NCBI RefSeq assembly: GCF_011058165.1
Contig: NZ_JAALEG010000012.1
Span: 41,649 to 105,648, forward strand
Direction: 5' to 3'
DNA: 64,000 bases
Source: Rhodococcus aetherivorans
GTDB lineage: Bacteria; Actinomycetota; Actinomycetes; Mycobacteriales; Mycobacteriaceae
Below, one piece after another: positions 33,003-40,900 of this stretch; position 1 is the stretch's first letter; the number at the start of each line of letters is the position of its first letter. A program made the translations under genes and the position numbers. A model generated the notes under the pieces. It had not been told where the DNA came from and ran no database searches. It saw nothing but the letters and a program-made list of their open reading frames with translations.

Positions 33003-33263
33003 TCAGGTGGTTCCGGCACGGGCGAACTCCTCACGTGGGGTGGGGTGGTGGGTTATCCGGTCGGCGAGCCGCTCCCGCAGATCCGGGTGCGCGGTGCCGA
33101 TCTGGGTGCGCAGATGCTGGAAGTGCCCGACGTGCCAGTGCTCGCAGTACTCGCAGGGGTAGGCGATGCAGTCCTCCCCCGACTGGATAGACAGCATCCG
33201 GGCATCGACGATCGCGTGCGCCGGCGTGAGGTACGACTTCTTCCCGTGATGCTGATGACTCAT
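33003..33263 (-). CDS. Small Cys/His-rich protein
   Basis: 86 residues from ATG 33263 (ATGA overlap). Contains YPCEYCEHWHVGHF, a probable zinc knuckle. Function unknown. Confidence 0.65.
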   Translation of the reverse strand: MSHQHHGKKSYLTPAHAIVDARMLSIQSGEDCIAYPCEYCEHWHVGHFQHLRTQIGTAHPDLRERLADRITHHPTPREEFARAGTT

Positions 33264-33583
33264 GACGGGCTGCCGTTGGCGATCTCGAGCAGGACGTCGG
33301 CGTGGCACGGCTGACCGAGCGGGCACCAGCAAGCGAGATCCTTCCCGGCAAGTTCCTGCCGGATCGTCTCCCGCGCGGCCGCATTGTGCTCGCCCGTCAC
33401 CGCGTGCCGGTACATCTGCACGACGCCTTCTGCGTCGATCTTCTGTCCTGCCTTCTTCCCGGTCAGATACGTCATCGATCCGATCCGGTACGGGTTGGCC
33501 CACTTCGTCGGCCGTCCGACGTACACCGCGCCGTCCGGCATGCGCCAGCCCTTCGTTCGTCGTCGCTGGATCCGTTCAGGCAT
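33260..33583 (-). CDS. DUF4326 protein
   Basis: 107 residues matching DUF4326: RIQRRRTKGWRMPDGAVYVG at the N-terminus, RPTKWANPY, and GKDLACWCPLGQPCHADVLL at the C-terminus. DUF4326 proteins are frequent in actinophages; biochemical role unknown. Confidence 0.85.
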   Translation of the reverse strand: MPERIQRRRTKGWRMPDGAVYVGRPTKWANPYRIGSMTYLTGKKAGQKIDAEGVVQMYRHAVTGEHNAAARETIRQELAGKDLACWCPLGQPCHADVLLEIANGSPS

Positions 33584-34184
33584 CGTCGATCACCTCGGTC
33601 CACGGGGCGAAGTCGCGGTTGCTGATGTAGGCACTCCATCCCCGAGCTGGACGAGCGATGATGCGGCCGTCCACGTCCGTCACGAGGGCTACATCGGCGG
33701 GCACGTCGTGCAGGTCGTGCCACCTTCGGGGTTCGCGTGCGCACGGTGTGACCTGCTCGGTTTCCGGTTTCATGCAGGATTCTGAGGCGGCGTCCGCGGA
33801 CCGGTCCTCCTCGCCGCCCCTGATCACCGTGACTGCCCCAGCAGACCCAGAGATCGGCACCCTTCCCCACTCGGTGCCGTCGTCATTGCGGTGCCAGCCA
33901 GCGTGGCCCGCCGGCAGGCAACACGGCGGCGGCCGCAGCCCAGGCACTGCCGCTGTCACGGGCATAGGCATCCCACACCGCCCGACTTCCGAGGACGAGT
34001 CGGAGTCCTCTCGGGTGACCGCGACGACTCGGTCGGCGTTGACGTAGAGCAGTGTCGGCCCGTTCTCTGCCGAGTGCTTCCAACGCACCGTGACGTTGTC
34101 CCTGAGGGGATGTCGTTCGACGGTGAACTCGTCGCATTCGGCGTCGACGTGCGCTCCGCTGTCGATGTGCAGGCGGATCCTCAC
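33576..34184 (-). CDS. Hypothetical early protein (202 aa)
   Basis: 202 residues from GTG 34184 (GTGA overlap). An N-terminal beta-rich domain (HIDSGAHVDAECDEFTVER, VRWKHSAENGPTLLYVNADR) is followed by a Cys-containing PPPCCLPAGHAGWHRN motif like those of small actinophage proteins, and a C-terminal segment (DVALVTDVDGRIIARPA). Possibly two domains. Function unknown. Confidence 0.6.
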   Translation of the reverse strand: MRIRLHIDSGAHVDAECDEFTVERHPLRDNVTVRWKHSAENGPTLLYVNADRVVAVTREDSDSSSEVGRCGMPMPVTAAVPGLRPPPCCLPAGHAGWHRNDDGTEWGRVPISGSAGAVTVIRGGEEDRSADAASESCMKPETEQVTPCAREPRRWHDLHDVPADVALVTDVDGRIIARPARGWSAYISNRDFAPWTEVIDDA

Positions 34185-34381
34185 CGGCTCTCCTCGGTGT
34201 CGTCGATGAACTGGTAGTTGTCGCTGTCGCGGTTGGCGAGGTACAGGCCGTCGATGGCGGCGCCCTTCGTGGTGTAGCCCTCCGCCGAGTCGGAGATGAC
34301 GCGGCCGTTGCGTGCGCGGCGCTGCCACCGAAACTGGCCGGCCGCGTCGCGGTATAGGCGCACGGTGTGCTGGTCACTCAT
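34181..34381 (-). CDS. DUF1508/YegP-like small protein
   Basis: 66 residues from ATG 34381. VRLYRDAAGQFRWQRRARNG, ISDSAEGYTTKGAAIDGL matches the short beta-hairpin repeat of DUF1508 (YegP) proteins. Confidence 0.75.
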   Translation of the reverse strand: MSDQHTVRLYRDAAGQFRWQRRARNGRVISDSAEGYTTKGAAIDGLYLANRDSDNYQFIDDTEESR

Positions 34382-34628
34382 CGGCGGCCTCGTATTCCAG
34401 TACGGCGGCACGCACTTCCCCGGGATCCGGCAGGTAGAAGTAGCCGTCGGCGCCAGCTGGTCGCTTGTTGGCCTTGGCCCACTCGTAGGCGTACAGGGCG
34501 CGGCGCACGCGGGATGCGGTGGTGAAGATGTAGCCCTTAGGGTGCGGGTCGACCATCATGTACGCGGCGTCGGCCGCGTGCATGGCGATTCGATCCACTT
34601 CGATCCGGTCACTCTCTCGTCCGGTCAT
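34374..34628 (-). CDS. Hypothetical protein (84 aa)
   Basis: 84 residues from ATG 34628 in an ATGA overlap. Contains KGYIFTTASRVRRALYAYEW and GYFYLPDPGEVRAAVLEYEA. Unknown family. Confidence 0.65.
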   Translation of the reverse strand: MTGRESDRIEVDRIAMHAADAAYMMVDPHPKGYIFTTASRVRRALYAYEWAKANKRPAGADGYFYLPDPGEVRAAVLEYEAADE

Positions 34629-34963
34629 CGTTCGAGTCCCTTCCCGCCGGCGCGTGCTGCCATGACGCCGGCAGCAACTCCGTTGAGGTACGTCCAGGCG
34701 TCGAGAAAGCTGAGCGGTGAGATCGACGAGCCCCCGACCGCGATGCAGAAGTGGTCCGGTTGTGGGATGCCGTTGACATGCAGGAGTGCTGGCGACACGC
34801 GTGGGCGGATACCGCAGTCGAGTTCGACGACGGCGCACTGCCATTCCAGTTTCGTCAGCTTCGGCCACGACCCGTCGAACTCCGGGTCGACGTTCGTGAA
34901 CTGGCCGTCGTGGACACGACGCACCTCGACAACCTGGTCGAGGATCTGGGCGGTGACGGTCAC
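34625..34963 (-). CDS. Hypothetical protein (112 aa)
   Basis: 112 residues from GTG 34963 (GTGA overlap). Beta/alpha composition, KLEWQCAVVELDCGIRPRV in the middle. Unknown family. Confidence 0.6.
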   Translation of the reverse strand: MTVTAQILDQVVEVRRVHDGQFTNVDPEFDGSWPKLTKLEWQCAVVELDCGIRPRVSPALLHVNGIPQPDHFCIAVGGSSISPLSFLDAWTYLNGVAAGVMAARAGGKGLER

Positions 34964-35262
34964 GGCAGCACCACCTCCCGTGCGAGGCGGGCATCGAGGT
35001 AGACGTGCCAGACCAGACCGTTCGAGGCGACGACCGTGCCCACGTACAGGGCGTCGTCGACGATCGGGTGTCCTGTGCCCTCCACGTACAAGGTGTAGGG
35101 CCGGGCCGGGACGCCGACGCGGCACTCGTACCACAGGTCGATGCGGCGGTCCGGGTGCTCGCGGCACGGTGCGACGTGCAGCAGCCGCGCACCGGACGGG
35201 AGGTCGACGGTGACGGTGTCCGTGATCTCGAAGTTGACGCGGTGGATGGTTCGAGTTCTCAC
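34960..35262 (-). CDS. DUF7352-like protein
   Basis: 100 residues from GTG 35262. The start RTIHRVNFEITDTVTVDLPSG and LLHVAPC follow the DUF7352 pattern of small phage proteins. Role unknown. Confidence 0.7.
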   Translation of the reverse strand: MRTRTIHRVNFEITDTVTVDLPSGARLLHVAPCREHPDRRIDLWYECRVGVPARPYTLYVEGTGHPIVDDALYVGTVVASNGLVWHVYLDARLAREVVLP

Positions 35263-35591
35263 AGCGCGGTCTCCAATGCGGTGATCAGGTGAATCGCGGG
35301 TAGGTATGGGCGCACCGGGTCGGCGCACCACGTGTCGAGGACGCGGCGGCGGGCCGCGTCGGTGCGTAGCGCAGTGTCGAGCCGACGGGCGAGGCGGCCG
35401 TTCTCGTCGGCCCAGTCCCGCACCTGCTGGACCAGCACGTCGTTGCGGCCGACCAGCTCGCGGTTACGTTCCCGGAGCTTGGCGATCTCGGCCTGGGCGT
35501 CGGCGAGGCGCTGCACGTCGCTCTGGTCCGTCGCCGCGCCGGCGTCGCCGTCGGAAGGGATCCCCTGAGGGGCCCGCGCGTAGAGGCTCAT
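35259..35591 (-). CDS. Coiled-coil protein (110 aa)
   Basis: 110 residues from ATG 35591. A heptad region (RLADAQAEIAKLRERNRELV, about 28-72) is a coiled coil. Overlaps neighbours by 4 nt. Function unknown. Confidence 0.65.
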   Translation of the reverse strand: MSLYARAPQGIPSDGDAGAATDQSDVQRLADAQAEIAKLRERNRELVGRNDVLVQQVRDWADENGRLARRLDTALRTDAARRRVLDTWCADPVRPYLPAIHLITALETAL

Positions 35592-35704
35592 GGGAGTGTT
35601 CCCCTTCCGGTCGGGACGAGGACGGTGATGACGATCGCGGCGGCGGTGAGCACACCGACAGCGGTGAGGCCGGCGGCCTCGGCGATCGTGGCGAGGGTCT
35701 TCAT
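35588..35704 (-). CDS. Single-pass membrane micro-protein (38 aa)
   Basis: 38 residues, almost wholly one hydrophobic helix (AAGLTAVGVLTAAAIVITVL). ATG 35704 and the stop overlap both neighbours by 4 nt, which supports it as a real gene. Confidence 0.6.
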   Translation of the reverse strand: MKTLATIAEAAGLTAVGVLTAAAIVITVLVPTGRGTLP

Positions 35705-36234
35705 GACGCTGCCGCCTCGCGCTCGGCGTGCCACTGCGACAGCGGGACCTTCTGCCAGATGGTGGAGTCAACCTTCTCCGGCGGTACCGGCACGGACCAG
35801 GACACCTCGAGGGCGTCGTCGAGACGCTGGGCGCCGAACGAGTGGACGCGGTGTGACCCGTCCGGGTTGTACTCACCGTCGACCTCGTTGGGCATCCCGC
35901 CGAGGGTGAGGTGGGGTGCGTTGGCGAACTTCTTGATCGCGGCGGCGCACTTCTTGCCTTCTGGGGTGCGGCGGTTTGGGACCATCATGTTGGGTTGTCG
36001 GCGATCACGGCGCCAACCGGTGGGGATTTCGGCGTCGTTGTCGGGGGCGGTCAGGCCGAGGAAGTAGTCCTGGCCCAGGAAGGTGTTGCCCCAGAACTGG
36101 TGGGTGCCGGAGTGTTCCTTGGCGAAGGCTCTGACCTTCTCGTACCACTGGTGGCGGCGGGTGGCATAGGTGTCCCACGCCTCGAGGGCCTCGGGGAGGG
36201 TGGTGCGGTAGACCTCGGCAGGGTTGTCTCTCAT
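35701..36234 (-). CDS. Hypothetical early protein (177 aa)
   Basis: 177 residues from ATG 36234 (ATGA overlap). Aromatic- and Asn-rich (HQFWGNTFLGQDYFLGLTAP, QPNMMVPNRRTPEGKK), no Cys motif. Unknown family. Confidence 0.65.
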   Translation of the reverse strand: MRDNPAEVYRTTLPEALEAWDTYATRRHQWYEKVRAFAKEHSGTHQFWGNTFLGQDYFLGLTAPDNDAEIPTGWRRDRRQPNMMVPNRRTPEGKKCAAAIKKFANAPHLTLGGMPNEVDGEYNPDGSHRVHSFGAQRLDDALEVSWSVPVPPEKVDSTIWQKVPLSQWHAEREAAAS

Positions 36235-36515
36235 CGGTTCCTCCATTGGTCGGCGTGCGGGCACGAGGTCCAGTGCGGCAGGTAGAGGGGTTGTCCGCAG
36301 GCGCGCATCGCGTCGCGGCGCGGGCCCTGGACGACGACGGCGCGCAGTCCGCCTCCGTCGAGGGGATAGACGGCGAGGTTGCCGTGCGGTGTCGAGGCCG
36401 GTTCGAGTGGTATGGGTTTGTCCTTCGTGGTGGTGGCCCAGACGATTTCGGCGCGGCAGGAGGCGCAGCGGGTGGTGCCGGGCAGGTGGTGCTCGGTGGT
36501 GGTCACTGGGGTCAC
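36231..36515 (-). CDS. Small zinc-ribbon protein, paralogue of 38264-38581
   Basis: 94 residues from GTG 36515 (GTGA overlap; GTG 36506 is the alternative). CASCRAEIVWATTTKDKPIPL and later C residues (ACGQPLYLPHWTSCPH) form a zinc ribbon. The N-terminal pattern C-x2-C-x2-EI-x-WA recurs in the 38264-38581 protein, so the operon holds two related copies. Confidence 0.7.
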   Translation of the reverse strand: MTPVTTTEHHLPGTTRCASCRAEIVWATTTKDKPIPLEPASTPHGNLAVYPLDGGGLRAVVVQGPRRDAMRACGQPLYLPHWTSCPHADQWRNR

Positions 36516-37297
36516 TTCCTCTGTAGGAGGGTCAGGTCGAGGCGGCCGCGGCCCGGCCGGCGGTTGTAGGCGGTGACGAGGACCCGGGCGATGAGCTGCG
36601 GGAAGGTTCCCTTCGTTCCGGAGTCCTGCAGGTCGCGGGCGCGGGCGTGGAGCTGGCGTGGGGTGAGGTCGGACATGGCGTCGGCGAGGCGGCCGGAGTC
36701 CAGGTCGAGGGCGTACCGGTCGAGCACGAGGGAGACGCCTTCGATGACGACGGCCTTCTTCGCGGCTTCGTCGCCGGGCCAGACGTCGAGGACCAGGACG
36801 AGGGTGTCGGCGAGCACCTCGGGTGCGGAGCGGTTCCAGATGCGTTCGAGTGCGGCGCAGCACTGCAGGTTCTTCGGGCCGGCTTCCTGGGTGACGGCGA
36901 GTCCGCACTCGGAGGCGATGCGTTCGATGGCGGCGACCGCGGGGTCGCCGGCGGCGCTGCGGGCGTGCCAGCGGTCCCAGGTGGTGAGCTGGCGGGTCTT
37001 GGCGTCGATGTCGAAGAACAGCTTCGCTTCGTCTTCGACGGTGAGGCCGGTGTGGACGGTGGCGGCGAGCTGGGCGATGCCGAGACGCGCTGCGGCGGCC
37101 CACCGGTGCTGGCCGTTGATGATCGCGTACCGCTGGGTGGCGTTCTCGCCGCGGTCGGAGACCTCGAGGACACCGACGAGTCGGCGGTCCCAGGCGGCGG
37201 CGATCTTGTCGGCGCGGCGGGTATCGAGGGGCCGCTGGTAGGTGTCGTCAGCGAACATGTCGTCGACAGCGACGACGTCGATGAAGGTGTCGGTCAT
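36512..37297 (-). CDS. ParB-N-domain protein
   Basis: 261 residues. N-terminal ParB/KorB-like nuclease fold: DDTYQRPLDTRRADKIAAAW, then YAIINGQHRWAAAARLG (the GQHR motif near 67), followed by helical C-terminal region. DUF6551-type proteins of this kind are common in actinophages; they may be DNA-binding CTPases or nucleases. Next to the clamp-like gene. Confidence 0.8.
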   Translation of the reverse strand: MTDTFIDVVAVDDMFADDTYQRPLDTRRADKIAAAWDRRLVGVLEVSDRGENATQRYAIINGQHRWAAAARLGIAQLAATVHTGLTVEDEAKLFFDIDAKTRQLTTWDRWHARSAAGDPAVAAIERIASECGLAVTQEAGPKNLQCCAALERIWNRSAPEVLADTLVLVLDVWPGDEAAKKAVVIEGVSLVLDRYALDLDSGRLADAMSDLTPRQLHARARDLQDSGTKGTFPQLIARVLVTAYNRRPGRGRLDLTLLQRK

Positions 37298-38106
37298 TGG
37301 TCGCTGCCCTTCCCTCCGAAGGTGATCTCGACGACGCCGGCCTTGGCGAGTTGTTCGGCGGCCGCCTTGATCTGGTTGGTCTCGGGTTTGGTGGCGTTGC
37401 TGGGAACCGAGTCGGGGGCGGGCAGCCGGATCTGCCAGGACTCGGCCCAGTCGGCCCGTTTGGCTTTGTCCTCATCGGACAGCAGGGTCGGGGTGAGAGT
37501 GCCGAGGAAGCTCTCGCCGACGACCACCGACAGGGCGCGGGTCGAGGCGTGCGCGGTGATCGAGATCGGTTCGCTGTAGGCGTTCGCGGCCGCGACGAAC
37601 GCGGAGATCACGTGTGGGGACAGGTGCACAGTGTCGAGCTCGGTGTACGGCAGGTGCCGGATCCGGGAGATGGTGTGCGCGACATCCGGGTAGGAGTCGA
37701 GGGTTTCCATGCGCGGCAGCTCGAGGGCCTGGCCGTCGATGCCGGGCAGGCCGGAGACGTCGGCGATCTTGACGTAGTTGTCGCCGATCTCGATTTCGAT
37801 GATCGCCTCGGGCTCTTCGGATTTGTCGGCCGGCGCCTTGAACACCGAGAGGATCTTGCGGATCTGGTCCGGGGCCAGGTCGACGATGACACCGTCGGTG
37901 GGGATGGGGACCAGGTCGTTCTCGGATTCCCACACCGAGACGATGGCGAGGCCGGAGGTCCAGCCGTCGGTCGCGGTCAGGGTGAGGTTGTGCCGGTCAA
38001 GCTGGGCGCGGACGCGGTTGAGGGTTTCGGCTTTCGGGTTGGCGTGCTTGACGACGGCGGTGCACGCGCGGCGGAAGTCGTGGGTGGCGACGCAGATGTT
38101 GGTCAC
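37294..38106 (-). CDS. Sliding-clamp (DnaN)-like protein
   Basis: 270 residues from GTG 38106 (GTGA overlap). Segments LTLTATDGWTSGLAIV, ALELPRMETLDSYPD and SITAHASTRALSVVVGESF resemble parts of beta-clamp domains, and a clamp-like repeat of beta sheets is plausible. The protein is shorter than bacterial DnaN (about 370 aa). The call rests on remote similarity. Confidence 0.55.
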   Translation of the reverse strand: MTNICVATHDFRRACTAVVKHANPKAETLNRVRAQLDRHNLTLTATDGWTSGLAIVSVWESENDLVPIPTDGVIVDLAPDQIRKILSVFKAPADKSEEPEAIIEIEIGDNYVKIADVSGLPGIDGQALELPRMETLDSYPDVAHTISRIRHLPYTELDTVHLSPHVISAFVAAANAYSEPISITAHASTRALSVVVGESFLGTLTPTLLSDEDKAKRADWAESWQIRLPAPDSVPSNATKPETNQIKAAAEQLAKAGVVEITFGGKGSDQ

Positions 38107-38267
38107 TGCTTGCCCTTTCGTTCTGGTGCGGCGGGGAACGGCATCGCGAGTTGGCCGTCGATCGGGCCTGTGGTCGAGTGGTCGCGGCACAGCCAGCCGT
38201 AGATGGTTACGCGACGCTCGGGTGGTTGGGCGTGCCACCAGGCGTCGGCGTCGGCGACGGTGCTCAT
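38103..38267 (-). CDS. Hypothetical protein (54 aa)
   Basis: 54 residues from ATG 38267. WHAQPPERRVTIYGWLCRDH, then a Pro-rich tail. Overlaps neighbours by 4 nt. Confidence 0.55.
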   Translation of the reverse strand: MSTVADADAWWHAQPPERRVTIYGWLCRDHSTTGPIDGQLAMPFPAAPERKGKQ

Positions 38268-38581
38268 CGGTACCTCCACTGCCGTTTCGCTCGTCGGGGC
38301 AGGTCGATTCGGATATGCGGCGGTCTCGGGTTCGGGGGCCGGCGCGCATGGCAGGTGTCGGAGTGCAGGACGTAGAGGGGTTGCTGGTCGGCGATGGCGC
38401 GGTGCAGGTCGTCGCCGCGGAGGATGTCCGCGTAGATCACGCCGTCCTCGTCGCGGACGTCGCGTTTGCGGACCCGGCCCGCCCCGGGGTCCGGGTACAG
38501 GTCGAGGCGGATCCGTTTGCCGGATCCCGTGGACGTGGCCCACGTGATCTCCTGCCGGCAGTCCCTGCACCGCGCCACCAT
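38264..38581 (-). CDS. Small zinc-ribbon protein, paralogue of 36231-36515
   Basis: 105 residues from ATG 38581. CRDCRQEITWATSTGSGKRI matches the start of the 36231-36515 protein, with a later C-H pair (LHSDTCHARR). Probable zinc binding. Confidence 0.65.
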   Translation of the reverse strand: MVARCRDCRQEITWATSTGSGKRIRLDLYPDPGAGRVRKRDVRDEDGVIYADILRGDDLHRAIADQQPLYVLHSDTCHARRPPNPRPPHIRIDLPRRAKRQWRYR

Positions 38582-38871
38582 CAGTCGGCGGCCACCACCC
38601 GGGCGGCGACCGCGATCAACGCGGCCGCCACATCGTTCGCCTGGGCGGAGGTGAGCACACTCGCATGTACCGCGAGGCGCCCGTCGGGGTCGACGGTGAT
38701 GCACGCCGACCCGTCCTCGGCGGTCCACGCGATCACTGTCTGCTCGGCCGGCAACCGACGCGGCGCCGCCAACGAAGGCAGGTGCACGACCGCGCTGCCC
38801 GCCGGCAACCGCTGCAGCAAGGCTTCGGCCTCGTCCCTGGTCAGGGCGGGCCCGGTGTTGACGGTGGTCAC
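38581..38871 (-). CDS. Hypothetical protein (96 aa)
   Basis: 96 residues from GTG 38871 (GTGA overlap). Alpha/beta, ending VAAALIAVAARVVAAD. Unknown family. Confidence 0.55.
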   Translation of the reverse strand: MTTVNTGPALTRDEAEALLQRLPAGSAVVHLPSLAAPRRLPAEQTVIAWTAEDGSACITVDPDGRLAVHASVLTSAQANDVAAALIAVAARVVAAD

Positions 38872-39044
38872 TGTTCCTCCGGTTGCTGGTAGGCGGGGCA
38901 TGGGCAGACCGCGAGCTGGGCGCGGACTTCGTAGCGGCCGTCGCGGTCGGTGCAGCAGGATCCGCCGCGGGCGTGGTGCGTGCGGGGGTGTCCGCACGCC
39001 GCGCAGAGGACGAGGTGGTCGAACTCGGGGATCGGCAGGCTCAT
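38868..39044 (-). CDS. Cys/His-rich small protein (58 aa)
   Basis: 58 residues from ATG 39044. CAACGHPRTHHARGGSCC and CPCPAY indicate zinc binding, a type common in actinophage early regions. Confidence 0.65.
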   Translation of the reverse strand: MSLPIPEFDHLVLCAACGHPRTHHARGGSCCTDRDGRYEVRAQLAVCPCPAYQQPEEQ

Positions 39045-39412
39045 CCGGCCCTCCGATCGGTCCGGGGTCGGTACGCGATGTCGACGGGCTGATCGTCTAG
39101 GCAGTCGGCGAGTGCCGCGACGTGCTCGGGGCGGTGGACCTCGTACGTGCCGTTCGCCTTCACAACCGGTGCTTCCGGCGGGGTCGGTGGTTCGACGTAC
39201 TGGTCGGCCTCCCACATCGCGGCGTAGGTGCGCCACGAGATCGCGAGGTTCACCGCGGCGTTCGCCTGCGCGAGCAGCTCCCCACGGTGCGAGGCGTCCG
39301 GCTGGGCGGCCCGGTCGGTCAGCGAATACGCGAGGTTCGCGGCGACATCACCGATCACGCGGGCCTCGGCGGCGTCGATCTGGTCCAGGCGGTGACGGGA
39401 ATCGCTGGTCAT
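39041..39412 (-). CDS. Hypothetical protein (123 aa)
   Basis: 123 residues from ATG 39412 in a TGATG overlap. Mostly helical (HRLDQIDAAEARVIGDVAAN), ending in a basic segment. Unknown. Confidence 0.6.
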   Translation of the reverse strand: MTSDSRHRLDQIDAAEARVIGDVAANLAYSLTDRAAQPDASHRGELLAQANAAVNLAISWRTYAAMWEADQYVEPPTPPEAPVVKANGTYEVHRPEHVAALADCLDDQPVDIAYRPRTDRRAG

Positions 39413-39591
39413 CACCACACCCCCGTCTGCAGGAACCCGACCGCGCGGAGGGTGATCAGCAGCGCGGCGACACCGCCGGTGACGATGCCGATCCCGATGA
39501 CGTTCTCGTAGCGGGTGGGGGTGTCGAGTTCGGCTGCCGCGGTGAGGTACCGCTGCCAGCCGGTGTCGGAGTCGATGCGTGGGCTAGTCAC
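39412..39591 (-). CDS. Small membrane protein (59 aa)
   Basis: 59 residues from GTG 39591. One transmembrane segment (VIGIGIVTGGVAALLITLRA, about 31-50). Overlaps neighbours. Confidence 0.6.
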   Translation of the reverse strand: MTSPRIDSDTGWQRYLTAAAELDTPTRYENVIGIGIVTGGVAALLITLRAVGFLQTGVW

Positions 39592-39863
39592 GATGCACTT
39601 CCTTCGGTTTGATTGCTGGCGCGGTGGGCGACCCAGTACACGGCCCGGAACTGGTCGTCGTAGGACTGCTCGAGCTCGGTGGTCGGCAGGCCGTCGGCCT
39701 TGGCGGCCTTCCATTCGCGGTACTCGCAGCGCTGCCACGGGCCGAACCCCGGCGGCGGGGGTTCGACGATCAAGGTGATCGCCACCCGCCCAGTGAGCTC
39801 GAGCTGCGCGAGTTGGGTGGCGTCGAGGATCTGCCACACCCCGATCGGGTGCGCGGCGCTCAC
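39588..39863 (-). CDS. Hypothetical protein (91 aa)
   Basis: 91 residues, alpha/beta with a Trp/Tyr-rich middle (FGPWQRCEYREWKAAKADGL). Unknown. Confidence 0.6.
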   Translation of the reverse strand: MSAAHPIGVWQILDATQLAQLELTGRVAITLIVEPPPPGFGPWQRCEYREWKAAKADGLPTTELEQSYDDQFRAVYWVAHRASNQTEGSAS

Positions 39864-40072
39864 GCGGCACCGTCCTCAAGCACGATCGGCGGGAGCTCGG
39901 CGAGCGTGGCCGGATCAGTGGGGATACCGCGGTACCGCGGGTCGTAGTGGGCGTGCAGCGAATCGTGGGCCCGGCCCTGCCGCAGCACGTCCTCCCACAC
40001 CCGACCGGACACGGTCAGCCGGCACTGGGGGCACAGGTACACGTACGGGTCGGGGACAGTCGGGGCGGTCAT
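39860..40072 (-). CDS. Small CxxC protein (70 aa)
   Basis: 70 residues from ATG 40072. YLCPQCRLTVSGRVWEDVLR near the start and histidines further on (AHDSLHAHYD) suggest a zinc knuckle. Confidence 0.6.
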   Translation of the reverse strand: MTAPTVPDPYVYLCPQCRLTVSGRVWEDVLRQGRAHDSLHAHYDPRYRGIPTDPATLAELPPIVLEDGAA

Positions 40073-40344
40073 GAGATCACCGTCCGAACGAGCCACACCG
40101 TGCCCCACACGATCGGTACCCATGCCGCCAGCGATAGGGCGAGCGCCAGCACCAGGCCGCGGCACGGCCGCACGGTGGGCTGGCTGCCGGGGCACCGGGT
40201 AGCGCCGGGGATGTCGAGCTGGTGGCCGAACGCCGGCACCGTGGTCCCGTCCGTCAGGTTGAGCAGCCACAGGTGACCGGACGGAGCGTGGTCGGCGACC
40301 TTTTCCAACGTGACGACCTCACGAGCTGCGTACAGGATCGTCAT
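40069..40344 (-). CDS. Small protein with C-terminal membrane segment (91 aa)
   Basis: 91 residues. A soluble N-terminal half and a C-terminal transmembrane helix (GLVLALALSLAAWVPIVWGT). Unknown role. Confidence 0.6.
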   Translation of the reverse strand: MTILYAAREVVTLEKVADHAPSGHLWLLNLTDGTTVPAFGHQLDIPGATRCPGSQPTVRPCRGLVLALALSLAAWVPIVWGTVWLVRTVIS

Positions 40345-40592
40345 GCCGTACCGCCCTCGTCTGCGCCGTCGACGGCGGCCGCGGCGTTCAGGTCGTCGGC
40401 GAGCGCCCGCGCGTCGTCCGGTGACAGATGGATCTGGAAGTGAACCGGGCCGGACACGATCGTCAAGCTGACCACGTCGCTCTCGGGGTAGTCCGTCTCC
40501 CCCGCGGCGGCGGCGATGATGATCGATCCGGTGTCGACCGCGGGGACCGGGAGGGCGTACAGGCTGATGCTGTCGAAGTTCTCGATGGTCAC
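40341..40592 (-). CDS. Hypothetical protein (83 aa)
   Basis: 83 residues from GTG 40592 (GTGA overlap). A beta sheet then a helix (SPDDARALADDLNAAA). Unknown. Confidence 0.6.
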   Translation of the reverse strand: MTIENFDSISLYALPVPAVDTGSIIIAAAAGETDYPESDVVSLTIVSGPVHFQIHLSPDDARALADDLNAAAAVDGADEGGTA

Positions 40593-40900
40593 GATGCGTC
40601 CTCCTCGACGTCGGGCCAGGTGATGCGGGACGAGCGCTGGACGATGCACTCGGCGCCGTAGCGGCGCAACAGGTCGGCGCGCTTATTCGCGGTCGACCGC
40701 GAGCGGTACTCCTTGTTCGTGGTGGGCCACACGAAGTCGGTGGTGCCGAGGATCTCGACGTAGTTGCCTTCGGGCTTCCAGCCGGCCGGCGCCCAGCCCG
40801 GGGTGAGTTCGGTGGCGACCTCGCCGTCCGGCAGCGCGATCTCGTAGGTGCTGCCCTCGGGCATCTTCGTGACGACGACGCGGTACAGGTAGTCGGTCAC
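40589..40900 (-). CDS. Hypothetical protein (103 aa)
   Basis: 103 residues from GTG 40900. YRVVVTKMPEGSTYEIALP and a basic C-terminal half with KRADLLRRYGAE. Follows the antirepressor with a GTGA overlap. Confidence 0.6.
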   Translation of the reverse strand: MTDYLYRVVVTKMPEGSTYEIALPDGEVATELTPGWAPAGWKPEGNYVEILGTTDFVWPTTNKEYRSRSTANKRADLLRRYGAECIVQRSSRITWPDVEEDAS

